Part shown: positions 27,936 to 35,671 of the stretch, one piece after another
Numbering within the stretch: position 1 is the stretch's first letter
Layout: each line of letters begins with the position of its first letter
DNA from: Rhizobium sp. ARZ01
GTDB taxonomy: Bacteria; Pseudomonadota; Alphaproteobacteria; Rhizobiales; Rhizobiaceae
Direction: 5' to 3'
Assembly (NCBI RefSeq): GCF_014851675.1
Contig: NZ_JACVAE010000003.1
Location: 571,284 to 635,283, forward strand
DNA length: 64,000 nucleotides
Made by a program: the position numbers and the translations under genes
Notes under the pieces: generated by a model
What the model was told of the DNA's origin: nothing
The model's database searches: none
The model's input: only the letters and a program-made list of their open reading frames with translations

Positions 27936-28718
27936 ATGACAGTTCTCAGCGCCCAACACGTACACAAGTCCTTCGGGAGCGTGGAAGTGCTCCACGACAT
28001 CTCGTTGTCGGTCGAGCCCGGGCAGGTTGTCTGCCTGCTCGGTCGGTTGGGGTCCGGAAAATCGACGTTCCTGCGTTGTATAAACCACCTCGAAACCATC
28101 AATGCCGGTCGCATCTATGTCGGCGGGACGCTCGTAGGATACGAGGAGCGCAACGGCAAGCTACACGAACTCAAAGAGGCCGCGATCTGCAAGGTCCGTC
28201 AGCAGACGGCCATGGTGTTCCAGAACTTCAATCTGTTTCCGCACTTGACGGCACTGGAGAATGTTACCATCGGGCCGCAGCGTGTGCTCGGAGTGGATAA
28301 GCGTCAATCCATCGAGGACGCGGAACATCTCTTGGCGAAAGTCGGACTGCAAGGTCGCGGCGGCAGTTACCCCAAACAGTTGTCGGGTGGGCAGCAGCAG
28401 CGGATAGCGATCGCCAGGGCGATGGCGATGAAGCCAAAGCTTATTCTCTTCGATGAGCCAACGTCGGCGCTGGATCCCGAACTCGTGGGCGAGGTGCTCG
28501 CGGTCATGCGAAAGCTTGCCGATGACGGGATGACAATGATCGTTGTCACCCATGAGATGGGATTTGCAAGAGACGTGGCAGACCGCGTCGTTATCTTGGC
28601 CGACGGCAGGATCATCGAGCAGGGGACACCGAAGGATATCTTCGACAATCCCTCCGATCCGCGCACGGCCTCCCTGATCGGGCGCAAGCCGGCACATCAG
28701 ACGGCGATCGCTTCATGA
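27936..28718 (+). CDS. amino-acid ABC transporter ATP-binding protein (GlnQ/HisP-type)
   Basis: A 260-residue ABC ATPase. Walker A reads GRLGSGKST (usual P-S replaced by R-L, but the GxxGxGKST core is kept), Q-loop [11 protein letters not shown], signature LSGGQQQR, Walker [13 protein letters not shown] and switch [10 protein letters not shown] 12-residue insertion around [13 protein letters not shown] is typical of the GlnQ-like subgroup. The ATG at 27936 follows GTGAGGAGC; upstream in-frame codons belong to the permease region. It should pair with the permease just upstream. Confidence 0.9.
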   Translation: MTVLSAQHVHKSFGSVEVLHDISLSVEPGQVVCLLGRLGSGKSTFLRCINHLETINAGRIYVGGTLVGYEERNGKLHELKEAAICKVRQQTAMVFQNFNLFPHLTALENVTIGPQRVLGVDKRQSIEDAEHLLAKVGLQGRGGSYPKQLSGGQQQRIAIARAMAMKPKLILFDEPTSALDPELVGEVLAVMRKLADDGMTMIVVTHEMGFARDVADRVVILADGRIIEQGTPKDIFDNPSDPRTASLIGRKPAHQTAIAS

Positions 28719-28752
28719 TTGGTCGTGTCGGAACTCAAGTTGTGTGCTCGAT

Positions 28753-28818
28753 CGAAGACGGATGCTGTGATCGTCGGTGGCGGAGCCGCCGGTGGATGTG
28801 GTCATTGCCCCGTGACGT
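28753..28818 (+). pseudogene. remnant of an FAD-dependent oxidoreductase N-terminus (first)
   Basis: The frame KTDAVIVGGGAAGG is a typical N-terminal FAD/NAD dinucleotide-binding motif, but no start codon opens this frame and it stops at 28816-28818 after 22 codons. It directly follows the transporter ATPase gene, where an oxidoreductase acting on the imported compound would be expected. Confidence 0.4.
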
Positions 28819-28878
28819 GAAAATTCTCGATGGGGCCGGGCAGGCAGCGCCGTCCCATCCGGCAGAGGAGGAGTGACT

Positions 28879-29046
28879 ATGGCTCCCACAATTCAGAGCG
28901 GATGGATTGCCCAGGCCGGGACCTACCGCAGCTTTCCAGCCCTTTCTGGTGAAGTCACGACGGACTGGCTGGTGGTTGGTGGTGGTTTCACCGGGGCAGC
29001 TTTCGGCCGCCCGCGAACTGGCCGAAAGCTGCCCCGGCGACCGCCC
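28879..29046 (+). pseudogene. remnant of a second FAD-dependent oxidoreductase, frameshifted and truncated
   Basis: The ATG at 28879 has an excellent AGGAGG site. The frame gives MAPTIQSGWIAQAG through DWLVVGGGFTG, the N-terminus of DadA/glycine oxidase-like flavoproteins. Right after GGGFTG the reading continues in the +1 frame as LSAARELAESCPGDR, the expected next part of the Rossmann fold, so one base has been gained or lost near 29001-29003. Homology then ends around 29046. The rest of the enzyme is missing. Confidence 0.65.
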
Positions 29047-29173
29047 TCGCCATATTTATCCCCCTTTTGATCCCCCCTTTTGCTTTTGGCTTCGGGTGAA
29101 CAAACGCGTACTACGCTGACAACTGGTGTCGCCATCGACGTGTTGGGTGCACCTGGTTGGCATGAAAATGCGT

Positions 29174-29211
29174 TGAAGCCTGCCGGGTGACTCTGTCTCC
29201 GGCGGGCTTCA
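29174..29211 (-). terminator. hairpin at the end of the nucleotide cyclase gene
   Basis: TGAAGCCTGCCGG (29174-29186) pairs with CCGGCGGGCTTCA (29199-29211) with a single G-T wobble; the cyclase stop codon is in the stem. Read on the minus strand the stem is followed by ACGCATTTT, a weak T-tract. Confidence 0.55.
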
Positions 29212-30420
29212 GTTCGTTTCCGGGTCGAGCGTAAAGAGTTCGGTTGCCCGGCTGACGCCGCGAAGCGCGTAGCGGCCAAGAGAAACCATGTCGGCGGCGC
29301 GCTTCTTTGGACAGGCGTCAACGAAGTCTCGGGACATCAGCACATCAAGATCCACCGACGTACAAAGCGAAGAGATACGGCTGACCTTGTTCACTGCGGG
29401 GCCGACGACCGTAAAGTCCAGGCGGCCACGGCTGCCAATGTTGCCGTAGAAGACTTCTCCGACATGGAGACCCAGGTAGACGTCCGTAGCAGGCAGGCCG
29501 GCGGCCCTTCGCCTGGCATTGAGATCCGACAGGTTGCGATGCATCGAACGTTCGGCATCGAGCGCGGCAGCGCAGTCGGCTTGTCGGTCGCTGGAGCGGA
29601 ATATCGCAAGCACGCCGTCACCGATCAGCTTTAATACGTTACCGCCATGATCGTGGACCGCACTGATCACGAGCTCTGCATAGTCGTTGAGGAAGGGGAT
29701 GATCTGCTCGGGATCGGAATTGTCGGAGATCCTCGTGTAATCGTGCAGGTCGGAGAACCAGATCACCGCGTCGATCTTCTCGACTTCCCCGCGATTTATA
29801 TGGCCGCTGACGACCTTCCGCCCTGCATCCCGCCCCAGGTAGATCTCGGCCAGCGTGCCGATAATCCGGATCGATGCGGCGCACTTGATTGCAAGCGCCA
29901 AAATTGGCAACAGCGCGCGAAGTGCCACGAGGTTCTCCTCATCGAAGCCGTTCTCGTCCCGCGTTGTCCAGTGAGAGGAGAAGGCGTCCATTTCACCAAC
30001 GCGCCCGCGGTCGGTGAAGCGGTGGATCATTGCGACATAATCGGTGTGTCCGTCGTCCTTGAGCTCCTGCAGGCTGTAGAAATCGGCCGGCGCGCCTTTT
30101 GCAAACTGGCGGCGAATTTCGTCCGCTTTGCCGTGTAGGAGTTCATGGAAAATGGAGGCTTCCCAAACGTCCTTCGCGCGCCCCTCCTTCGTCGGTGCGT
30201 ATTCGACCACGGGTGAGACGGTGTTCAAGCTATCCCACTGGAAGGCGCGTCCCTCGAATTCGGGGTGCAGCGTGTCGATGAGGCAGAGTACACGCGCGAT
30301 GCTCATGCCGGCCGCATTGCAACGTTCGCAGAATCCGGCAATTAATTCCGCTTCGTCCATCCCCTCGTAGCCCTGCCTGGACAGCCACAGGGCGATGTCG
30401 TGCAGTTCCTGATGGTCCAT
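29209..30420 (-). CDS. class III adenylate/guanylate cyclase
   Basis: A 403-residue soluble protein. The first 220 residues form an all-helical/GAF-like sensor region without membrane helices; the C-terminal 170 residues are a class III cyclase domain. Metal-binding Asp residues lie in WFSDLHDYT and LIGDGVLAIF, the substrate Lys in VLKLIGDG, and the transition-state Asn/Arg pair in GPAVNKVSR. GPAVN in place of GDAVN is common among rhizobial cyclases. Rhizobia carry many such proteins for cAMP signalling; the signal sensed is unknown. I used the ATG at 30420; an earlier TTG at 30513 is possible. Confidence 0.87.
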   Translation of the reverse strand: MDHQELHDIALWLSRQGYEGMDEAELIAGFCERCNAAGMSIARVLCLIDTLHPEFEGRAFQWDSLNTVSPVVEYAPTKEGRAKDVWEASIFHELLHGKADEIRRQFAKGAPADFYSLQELKDDGHTDYVAMIHRFTDRGRVGEMDAFSSHWTTRDENGFDEENLVALRALLPILALAIKCAASIRIIGTLAEIYLGRDAGRKVVSGHINRGEVEKIDAVIWFSDLHDYTRISDNSDPEQIIPFLNDYAELVISAVHDHGGNVLKLIGDGVLAIFRSSDRQADCAAALDAERSMHRNLSDLNARRRAAGLPATDVYLGLHVGEVFYGNIGSRGRLDFTVVGPAVNKVSRISSLCTSVDLDVLMSRDFVDACPKKRAADMVSLGRYALRGVSRATELFTLDPETN

Positions 30421-30502
30421 GAGATGATCCGCTTGGGTCTTGACTGTGGAGGATTGCAGGAAAGATCCCAATTGTACATCGCGCAACGTCTCGGAGGTTC
30501 CA

Positions 30503-30769
30503 ATGGTCTTCAAGGAAGGTACATTTCACGGCGAACTGCCTGAACACTTCGACGGACCGCACCCCGCCCTGCTCGAAACGGCAGTCGCAGATGCGCTGGC
30601 GGCGGCCGGCACGATCGATCCTTCGGATGTTGCGGTGACGTGCGAGAACGGGACGGTATACCTGACGGGACGCCTCGGATCGCTCGAGGAGATCGACCGG
30701 GCAATCGCCATTGCCCGATCCGTCGATGGTGTCAGGGGCGTGGAAGCCCAGCTTTCCGCCGGGCCGTGA
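30503..30769 (+). CDS. BON-domain protein
   Basis: An 88-residue protein that is almost only a BON domain: LLETAVADALAAAG, VAVTCENGTVYLTGRLGS and IDRAIAIARSVDGVRGVEAQL give the alpha-beta-beta-alpha-beta order. BON domains are thought to bind phospholipids and often sit in periplasmic stress proteins such as OsmY, but there is no signal peptide here. The ATG at 30503 follows GGAGG. It is divergent from the cyclase and 71 bases upstream of the acyl-CoA synthetase. Confidence 0.82.
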   Translation: MVFKEGTFHGELPEHFDGPHPALLETAVADALAAAGTIDPSDVAVTCENGTVYLTGRLGSLEEIDRAIAIARSVDGVRGVEAQLSAGP

Positions 30770-30840
30770 GCCAATCGCACCGTTGCCGCAGGTGCGCCGG
30801 AAATGGTAGTGCAGTGCAGCGAAAAGGGGCTGCGTTGCAA

Positions 30841-32493
30841 ATGCTTTCCGAACGGACGACCTACGAGGACCTCTACGACGACTTCCGCTGGACCATTCCG
30901 GAGCGGTTCAATATCGGAACCGCCGTCGCGGATGCCTGGGCCATACGGGATCCCGATCGCATCTGCCTTCAGCATTTCTGCTACGATGGAAACCATCAAG
31001 GCCTGACATATGCTGAACTGGCCGCCCGTTCGTCGGCATTTGCGCGGGGGCTTGCCCGGCGCGGCGTCAAGGCGGGCGACCGCGTGGCGATCCTGCTGCC
31101 GCAGGGGTTCGAAACAGTGATCGCCCATCTCGCGATCTACAAGCTCGGGGCGATCGCCCTGCCGCTGGCGTTGCTCTTCGGGGCTGAAGCGCTGGAGTTT
31201 CGCCTGCGCGACGCGGCGGCAAAGGCGATCGTCACCAACGGCTTCGGCTTCGAGCGGCTGGCAGAGATACGGGATCGGCTCGAGGAACTGTCACTGATCG
31301 TCCTTTCAGACGGCGAGGGGCAGGGGAGTGTGCCCTTCGCGGCCATCGAGGAAGACACCGGTGTGCCGTTCGACGCTTTTGATAGCGGTCCGGACGACCC
31401 GGCACTGATGATCTACACCTCCGGCACGACGGGTCCGCCGAAGGGGGCGCTACATGGCCATCGCGTGTTGCTCGGTCACGTTCCGGGTTTCCAGATGCAC
31501 CATGAATTCCTGCCGCAGCCGGGCGATCGGATCTGGACGCCGGCCGACTGGGCCTGGGCCGGTGGATTACTGAACGTCCTCTTGCCGGCACTGTTGCTCG
31601 GCGTCCCGGTCGTCTCGTCGCCGGGCCAGAAATTCGACCCGCACATGGCATACCGGATCATGGCGGAGATGGACGTTCGCAACGCCTTCATTCCGCCGAC
31701 TGCACTGCGCCTGATGAAGAGTGTCGAAAATCCGAGAGAACGCTACCGTCTCAACTTGCGCACGATCGGTACGGCGGGGGAGTCGCTCGGCCGGGAGACT
31801 TGGGAGTGGGTGCGTCGTACGCTCGGCATCACCGTCAACGAGTTCTACGGCCAGACCGAATGCAACATCGTCATCGGCTCAATCGGCAGGTTGGACGTGT
31901 CGCGTCCGGGACCGATCGGCAAGGCCGTGCCGGGCCACGTCGTGGCTGTCATCGATGCGGACGGCCGCGAACTGCCTGCCGGTGAGACCGGCCAGATCGC
32001 CGTGCGGCGGCCCGATCCGGTGATGTTCCTGCGCTACTGGAACAACGAGCCTGCAACGAAAGCAAAATTCGTCGGTGACTGGATGACGACCGGGGATATG
32101 GGGCGCATGGACGAGGAGGGCTACATCACCTTCATCGGCCGCGACGACGATGTCATCACGTCATCGGGCTATCGCATCGGTCCCAGCGAGATCGAGGACT
32201 GCCTGGCTGGCCATCCCGCCGTGCAACTGGCCGCCGTGGTGGGCAAGCCCGATCCCGTGCGCACAGAGATCGTCAAGGCTTATGTCATGTTGGGATCGGA
32301 GCATGCCGCCAGCGAAAGCCTCGCCGCCGACATCCGCGACTGGGTGAAGAGGCGGCTTTCGATGCACGAATATCCGCGCGAGGTGGAGTTTGTCGAAAGC
32401 CTGCCGCTCACGACGTCGGGTAAGGTCATCCGCCGGTTTCTGCGCGAGCGTGCGATAGCGGAGGCGAGATCCGCAGCGTCGCTTGACGCTTAG
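30841..32493 (+). CDS. acyl-CoA synthetase (AMP-forming)
   Basis: A 550-residue ANL-superfamily enzyme that activates a carboxylic acid to its CoA thioester through an acyl-AMP. The P-loop is IYTSGTTGPPKGA, motif A5 is NEFYGQTECN, the ATP/ribose motif is WMTTGDMGRMDEEGYI followed by GRDDDVI, and the catalytic Lys is in PLTTSGKVIRR near the C-terminus. The sequence resembles acetoacetyl/medium-chain acyl-CoA synthetases. The real start is the ATG at 30841, where homology begins. It is convergent with the next gene. Confidence 0.9.
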   Translation: MLSERTTYEDLYDDFRWTIPERFNIGTAVADAWAIRDPDRICLQHFCYDGNHQGLTYAELAARSSAFARGLARRGVKAGDRVAILLPQGFETVIAHLAIYKLGAIALPLALLFGAEALEFRLRDAAAKAIVTNGFGFERLAEIRDRLEELSLIVLSDGEGQGSVPFAAIEEDTGVPFDAFDSGPDDPALMIYTSGTTGPPKGALHGHRVLLGHVPGFQMHHEFLPQPGDRIWTPADWAWAGGLLNVLLPALLLGVPVVSSPGQKFDPHMAYRIMAEMDVRNAFIPPTALRLMKSVENPRERYRLNLRTIGTAGESLGRETWEWVRRTLGITVNEFYGQTECNIVIGSIGRLDVSRPGPIGKAVPGHVVAVIDADGRELPAGETGQIAVRRPDPVMFLRYWNNEPATKAKFVGDWMTTGDMGRMDEEGYITFIGRDDDVITSSGYRIGPSEIEDCLAGHPAVQLAAVVGKPDPVRTEIVKAYVMLGSEHAASESLAADIRDWVKRRLSMHEYPREVEFVESLPLTTSGKVIRRFLRERAIAEARSAASLDA

Positions 32494-32591
32494 ATTCGTC
32501 CCACGAAGGGCACAGAGACACATTGCTGGGGCGGATGATATCACAAGGCACGTGGTAGCCGTGCCGGCGGATGCGTTCGAAAACTCCGGTG

Positions 32592-33857
32592 CTATCGCTT
32601 CGCCAGCGCCCGGATCTTGTCCCGCAAGAGACGGGCAACGTTGCGGGTGTTGCGATAGAGATGCAGTTGCGCTGCGACCTGGCGGACGTCCCGGTCGCGG
32701 TTCTGCTGCAGGCCGATAACCAGCGTTCCCATGCCTTCGCGCTCTTCCCAGAAGCGGCTCATCACGGGGTGGTCGGGCACGGCGCAGGAATCCGAGCGGA
32801 CGATATTTGCGTCGTCGAGATGCCATTCCGTAAGTTGCGCCACAAGTAGTTTCCCCGGCGAGAAGCGCGCGAAGGCCTCGTCGTAGGCCGTCTTCCAAGT
32901 ATAGGCCTCGCCGCCGGCCAGAAACACGATCATCGAGGCGATCGCCTTGCCGTCGAGGTCGAGCGTGTGGATGCGAACGCTGTCGGCTTCAGCAAGGTTG
33001 GTGATGGCCTCGCGCGCAAAGGCGGCACGATAGCGGTCGTTGATCATTGCCGTCCGGCCGCGACCCTTCCAACCGGCTGCCTCCAGCAGCAAGAACTGTT
33101 CCATGCGCATCCGGATCTCGCCCGGCTGGCGCGCGACATTGTAGGAGACCTCTCCCACTTCTTCGAGCTTTCGCCACTGGCGTTGCAATTCTCGGAAATG
33201 TTGCGGTGAAATTGCGTTCTTTATGTAGGCTGGGCCATCCAGGAGGCTCTCGAGCATCGGCCGGCGGTAGGTGCCGGTCACCGTCAGCGGCAGGTTTCTG
33301 CCGATTGCGACGGCGCGGGCAAGGGCTGCGAAGGCACCGTCTAGGCGCAGGTCGGGCAACACGAGTATCGGTGGCAAGCCGTTTCCGGGGGCCGCCAGCG
33401 CCTCGTAGAGGTTGTCGATCGTTTCTGCCGCTTCCTCGACATCGACCAGCGGCGTGCCAAGCGGGCCGAAAGGATTGGACCAGGCGCGGATGATGCCTGC
33501 ACCGATGGAGAATCCCGGCTTTTCGACGGAGAACGGCATGAGGAGGCGGATGCGGCTGCGCCGCGCGTCCTCGTCGCGGATCAGCGACAGGCGCACCGTG
33601 CGATCCTCGAGGCGCGGCATGGCGGGCGCGAGAAAGCGTCCCGTGAAGAAGACATTCGGTTCCAGCGCGCGGTTTGCGAGGAAATCGAGTTCCTGCTGCA
33701 ATTCGTAGCCGGCGACCGCCGGGTAGAGCGAGAGCGAGCGGCCGGGTCTGCCGACCGGAATTCGGTACTCCGCCATTGGAGCCTGCGGTGCGCCAACTGG
33801 CGGATCGCCGAACGGCGCTCCTCCTGCATTATTGCTTGGTCCCGAAATAAAGGTCAT
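32592..33857 (-). CDS. CelD/BcsL-like GNAT-fold acetyltransferase for polysaccharide synthesis
   Basis: A 421-residue protein of the CelD/BcsL (acetyltransferase_6) type. The C-terminal 170 residues carry the GNAT-like core, including DSVRIHTLDLDGKAIASMIVF, TWKTAYDEAFARFSPGKLL and VRSDSCAVPDHPVMSRFW. Members modify cellulose or other exopolysaccharides or act in their export. It begins one base before the adjacent flippase gene ends, on the same strand, so the two are one operon that probably makes or modifies a surface polysaccharide. No signal peptide is apparent. Confidence 0.82.
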   Translation of the reverse strand: MTFISGPSNNAGGAPFGDPPVGAPQAPMAEYRIPVGRPGRSLSLYPAVAGYELQQELDFLANRALEPNVFFTGRFLAPAMPRLEDRTVRLSLIRDEDARRSRIRLLMPFSVEKPGFSIGAGIIRAWSNPFGPLGTPLVDVEEAAETIDNLYEALAAPGNGLPPILVLPDLRLDGAFAALARAVAIGRNLPLTVTGTYRRPMLESLLDGPAYIKNAISPQHFRELQRQWRKLEEVGEVSYNVARQPGEIRMRMEQFLLLEAAGWKGRGRTAMINDRYRAAFAREAITNLAEADSVRIHTLDLDGKAIASMIVFLAGGEAYTWKTAYDEAFARFSPGKLLVAQLTEWHLDDANIVRSDSCAVPDHPVMSRFWEEREGMGTLVIGLQQNRDRDVRQVAAQLHLYRNTRNVARLLRDKIRALAKR

Positions 33858-33858
33858 G

Positions 33859-35271
33859 TCAGTCAGTCCTGTCCTGCCGGCGCCTTACAGGCGCGGCGAA
33901 CGCAAAGAGAGTGATGTCGAGTGTGCGCCGCACGGCGGCAAACAGAAGCAGAGCCTCAATGGCCATCGCCCCGGCCGTCGCAATGGCGGCGCCGGAGATG
34001 CCAAAGGCTGGAATGAGCGCGATATTGAGGCCGATGTTGGCGATGAGCGCTGCGGCATAGAGCGCCACGCAGAGCTTTTGTTGGCCGGCCATCGTCAGGA
34101 GCACTTCGCCAGGCCCCACTGCGGCTTTTGCAAGGATGCCGAGCAGCAGGATGACCATGACGCCATAGCCTGCGGTAAAGGCGGGGCCGAACAGCGACAA
34201 CAGGAAATCACCCAAAAGCAGCATGCAAAGTCCGACGGCGAGCGACGGCCAGAAGCTCCAGCGCACAGTCTCTCCGGCGAATGCGGCGAGGCCCAGGCGG
34301 TCGCCCTGGCCGTAGAGTGCGGAAAAGCGCGGGGCCGCGGCGGCCTTGACTGAGAACAGCACGAAATGGACGAGCGCCATCGTCTTTGCCGCGGCAAAAT
34401 AGATTGCGACGCTCTCCGGATCGAGCACCAGGCCGACAACCACGACGTCCGAGTTCGTCAGCAGGAAGCCGAATCCTTCGATCAGGAAGATTGGCAGCGC
34501 CATCCTTATCCAGGTCCCGAACTCGATGCGATGCGCCCCGCGCTGATAGGTGTGCCGCAACCGATAGGCCACGTTGAAGAACTGCACGACGGAGGTGAGA
34601 TAGGTGGCCGCGAGGGCGGCGCCCATGGCGGTTTGGGCACTGTGAGGAGAACCCGACATGATGGCCACTACGAGGAACAGCAGGATGAGCAGCGGTCGCA
34701 CGATATAGGTCGGGCTCAACGCCACCACCGCCCAGCTGTGAGCGCGTGCCGTCCCCTCCAGCACGTCTCCGAGCGCAATCATCGGCAGGCAGAAAATCCC
34801 CAGATAGACCGGTACGACGTAGTAAGTCTCGATACGATCCCCAAAAAGCCAAAGCCCGAGCAAGCCGAGGGCTGCAAGCAGGCTCGCGGACGCCATGGCG
34901 AATGTGCGGGCCGTCGCCGTCAGGCCACGGATTTCCTCGAATGCGTTGCGCTCGCTGTATTGCGGCAGGAAGCGAACAACCGTCGAGTGAAAACCGAGGC
35001 ACGAGAGATTGCCGAATATGACGACCAGCACCCAGACGAACACGAAGATGCCGTACTCGAATTCGCCCATCATTCGCGCCATGATGATCTGGGAGACGAA
35101 GGCGATCGCGGCGCTGACGACGCGGATGACGAAAGCGATCAACGCCATGCGCTGCGCGCGAGAATGGGGATCGTTACCGGCGAGAATCGCTGCGAGATGG
35201 CGCAGGAGCGGTGCGGCCTTGCGGCGCAGCCCATTTGGCAGCAGCTTTTCCGCCGACTGAATAACCGCCAT
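33859..35271 (-). CDS. polysaccharide flippase of the MATE/Wzx-like superfamily
   Basis: About 470 residues with 12-14 predicted helices. The segment IAFVSQIIMARMMGEFEYGIFVFVW is the typical start of oligosaccharide flippases, and the C-terminal half has the gap of family members with a basic tail. It should move lipid-linked sugar across the inner membrane. I chose the ATG at 35271; a TTG or GTG further upstream (to 35304) is possible. It is the first gene of a two-gene operon with the CelD-like gene. Confidence 0.82.
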   Translation of the reverse strand: MAVIQSAEKLLPNGLRRKAAPLLRHLAAILAGNDPHSRAQRMALIAFVIRVVSAAIAFVSQIIMARMMGEFEYGIFVFVWVLVVIFGNLSCLGFHSTVVRFLPQYSERNAFEEIRGLTATARTFAMASASLLAALGLLGLWLFGDRIETYYVVPVYLGIFCLPMIALGDVLEGTARAHSWAVVALSPTYIVRPLLILLFLVVAIMSGSPHSAQTAMGAALAATYLTSVVQFFNVAYRLRHTYQRGAHRIEFGTWIRMALPIFLIEGFGFLLTNSDVVVVGLVLDPESVAIYFAAAKTMALVHFVLFSVKAAAAPRFSALYGQGDRLGLAAFAGETVRWSFWPSLAVGLCMLLLGDFLLSLFGPAFTAGYGVMVILLLGILAKAAVGPGEVLLTMAGQQKLCVALYAAALIANIGLNIALIPAFGISGAAIATAGAMAIEALLLFAAVRRTLDITLFAFAAPVRRRQDRTD

Positions 35272-35366
35272 GAACACAGGGCCCGCACGCAATACAAAAC
35301 ACACGTGCGCAGTCTTGTCAGATCAGGGTTAAGAAAGGGTGGCAGCGGCCAGCGGAGGCAGGAGAT

Positions 35367-35639
35367 ATGGCGATCAATCCGCAAGAAAGGGCGCGGATGC
35401 TGAAAGCGCACTCGGTCGGGCCGATGACGGTGCGCTATCTCGAGGAGATCGGGATCGAACGCCTATCCGATCTGGTCCGCGCCAGCGCCGAAGAGCTGGC
35501 GTTCCGCATCGACATTGCGCTGGGGCGCAAGCACATCAACAAGTTCGGAATTGAGGCTCTGGCAAACCTGATCGCGCTGGCCGAGGCGGAACATAGGCAA
35601 AGCCGGGAAGCGAAGATGCCGCCCGAAGGCGGCATCTGA
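35367..35639 (+). CDS. small helix-hairpin-helix protein
   Basis: A 90-residue protein with a strong GGAGG Shine-Dalgarno. The segment SVGPMTVRYLEEIGIERLSDLVRAS is an HhH-like motif of the Cdd1/TfoX C-terminal type, often found in stand-alone putative DNA-binding proteins (pathogenicity-locus family). The second half is helical. It lies divergent to the flippase and convergent to secA, so it appears monocistronic. Role unknown. Confidence 0.72.
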   Translation: MAINPQERARMLKAHSVGPMTVRYLEEIGIERLSDLVRASAEELAFRIDIALGRKHINKFGIEALANLIALAEAEHRQSREAKMPPEGGI

Positions 35640-35671
35640 TCACCTCACGTCGGTTGATGGCTCGACTAGGC

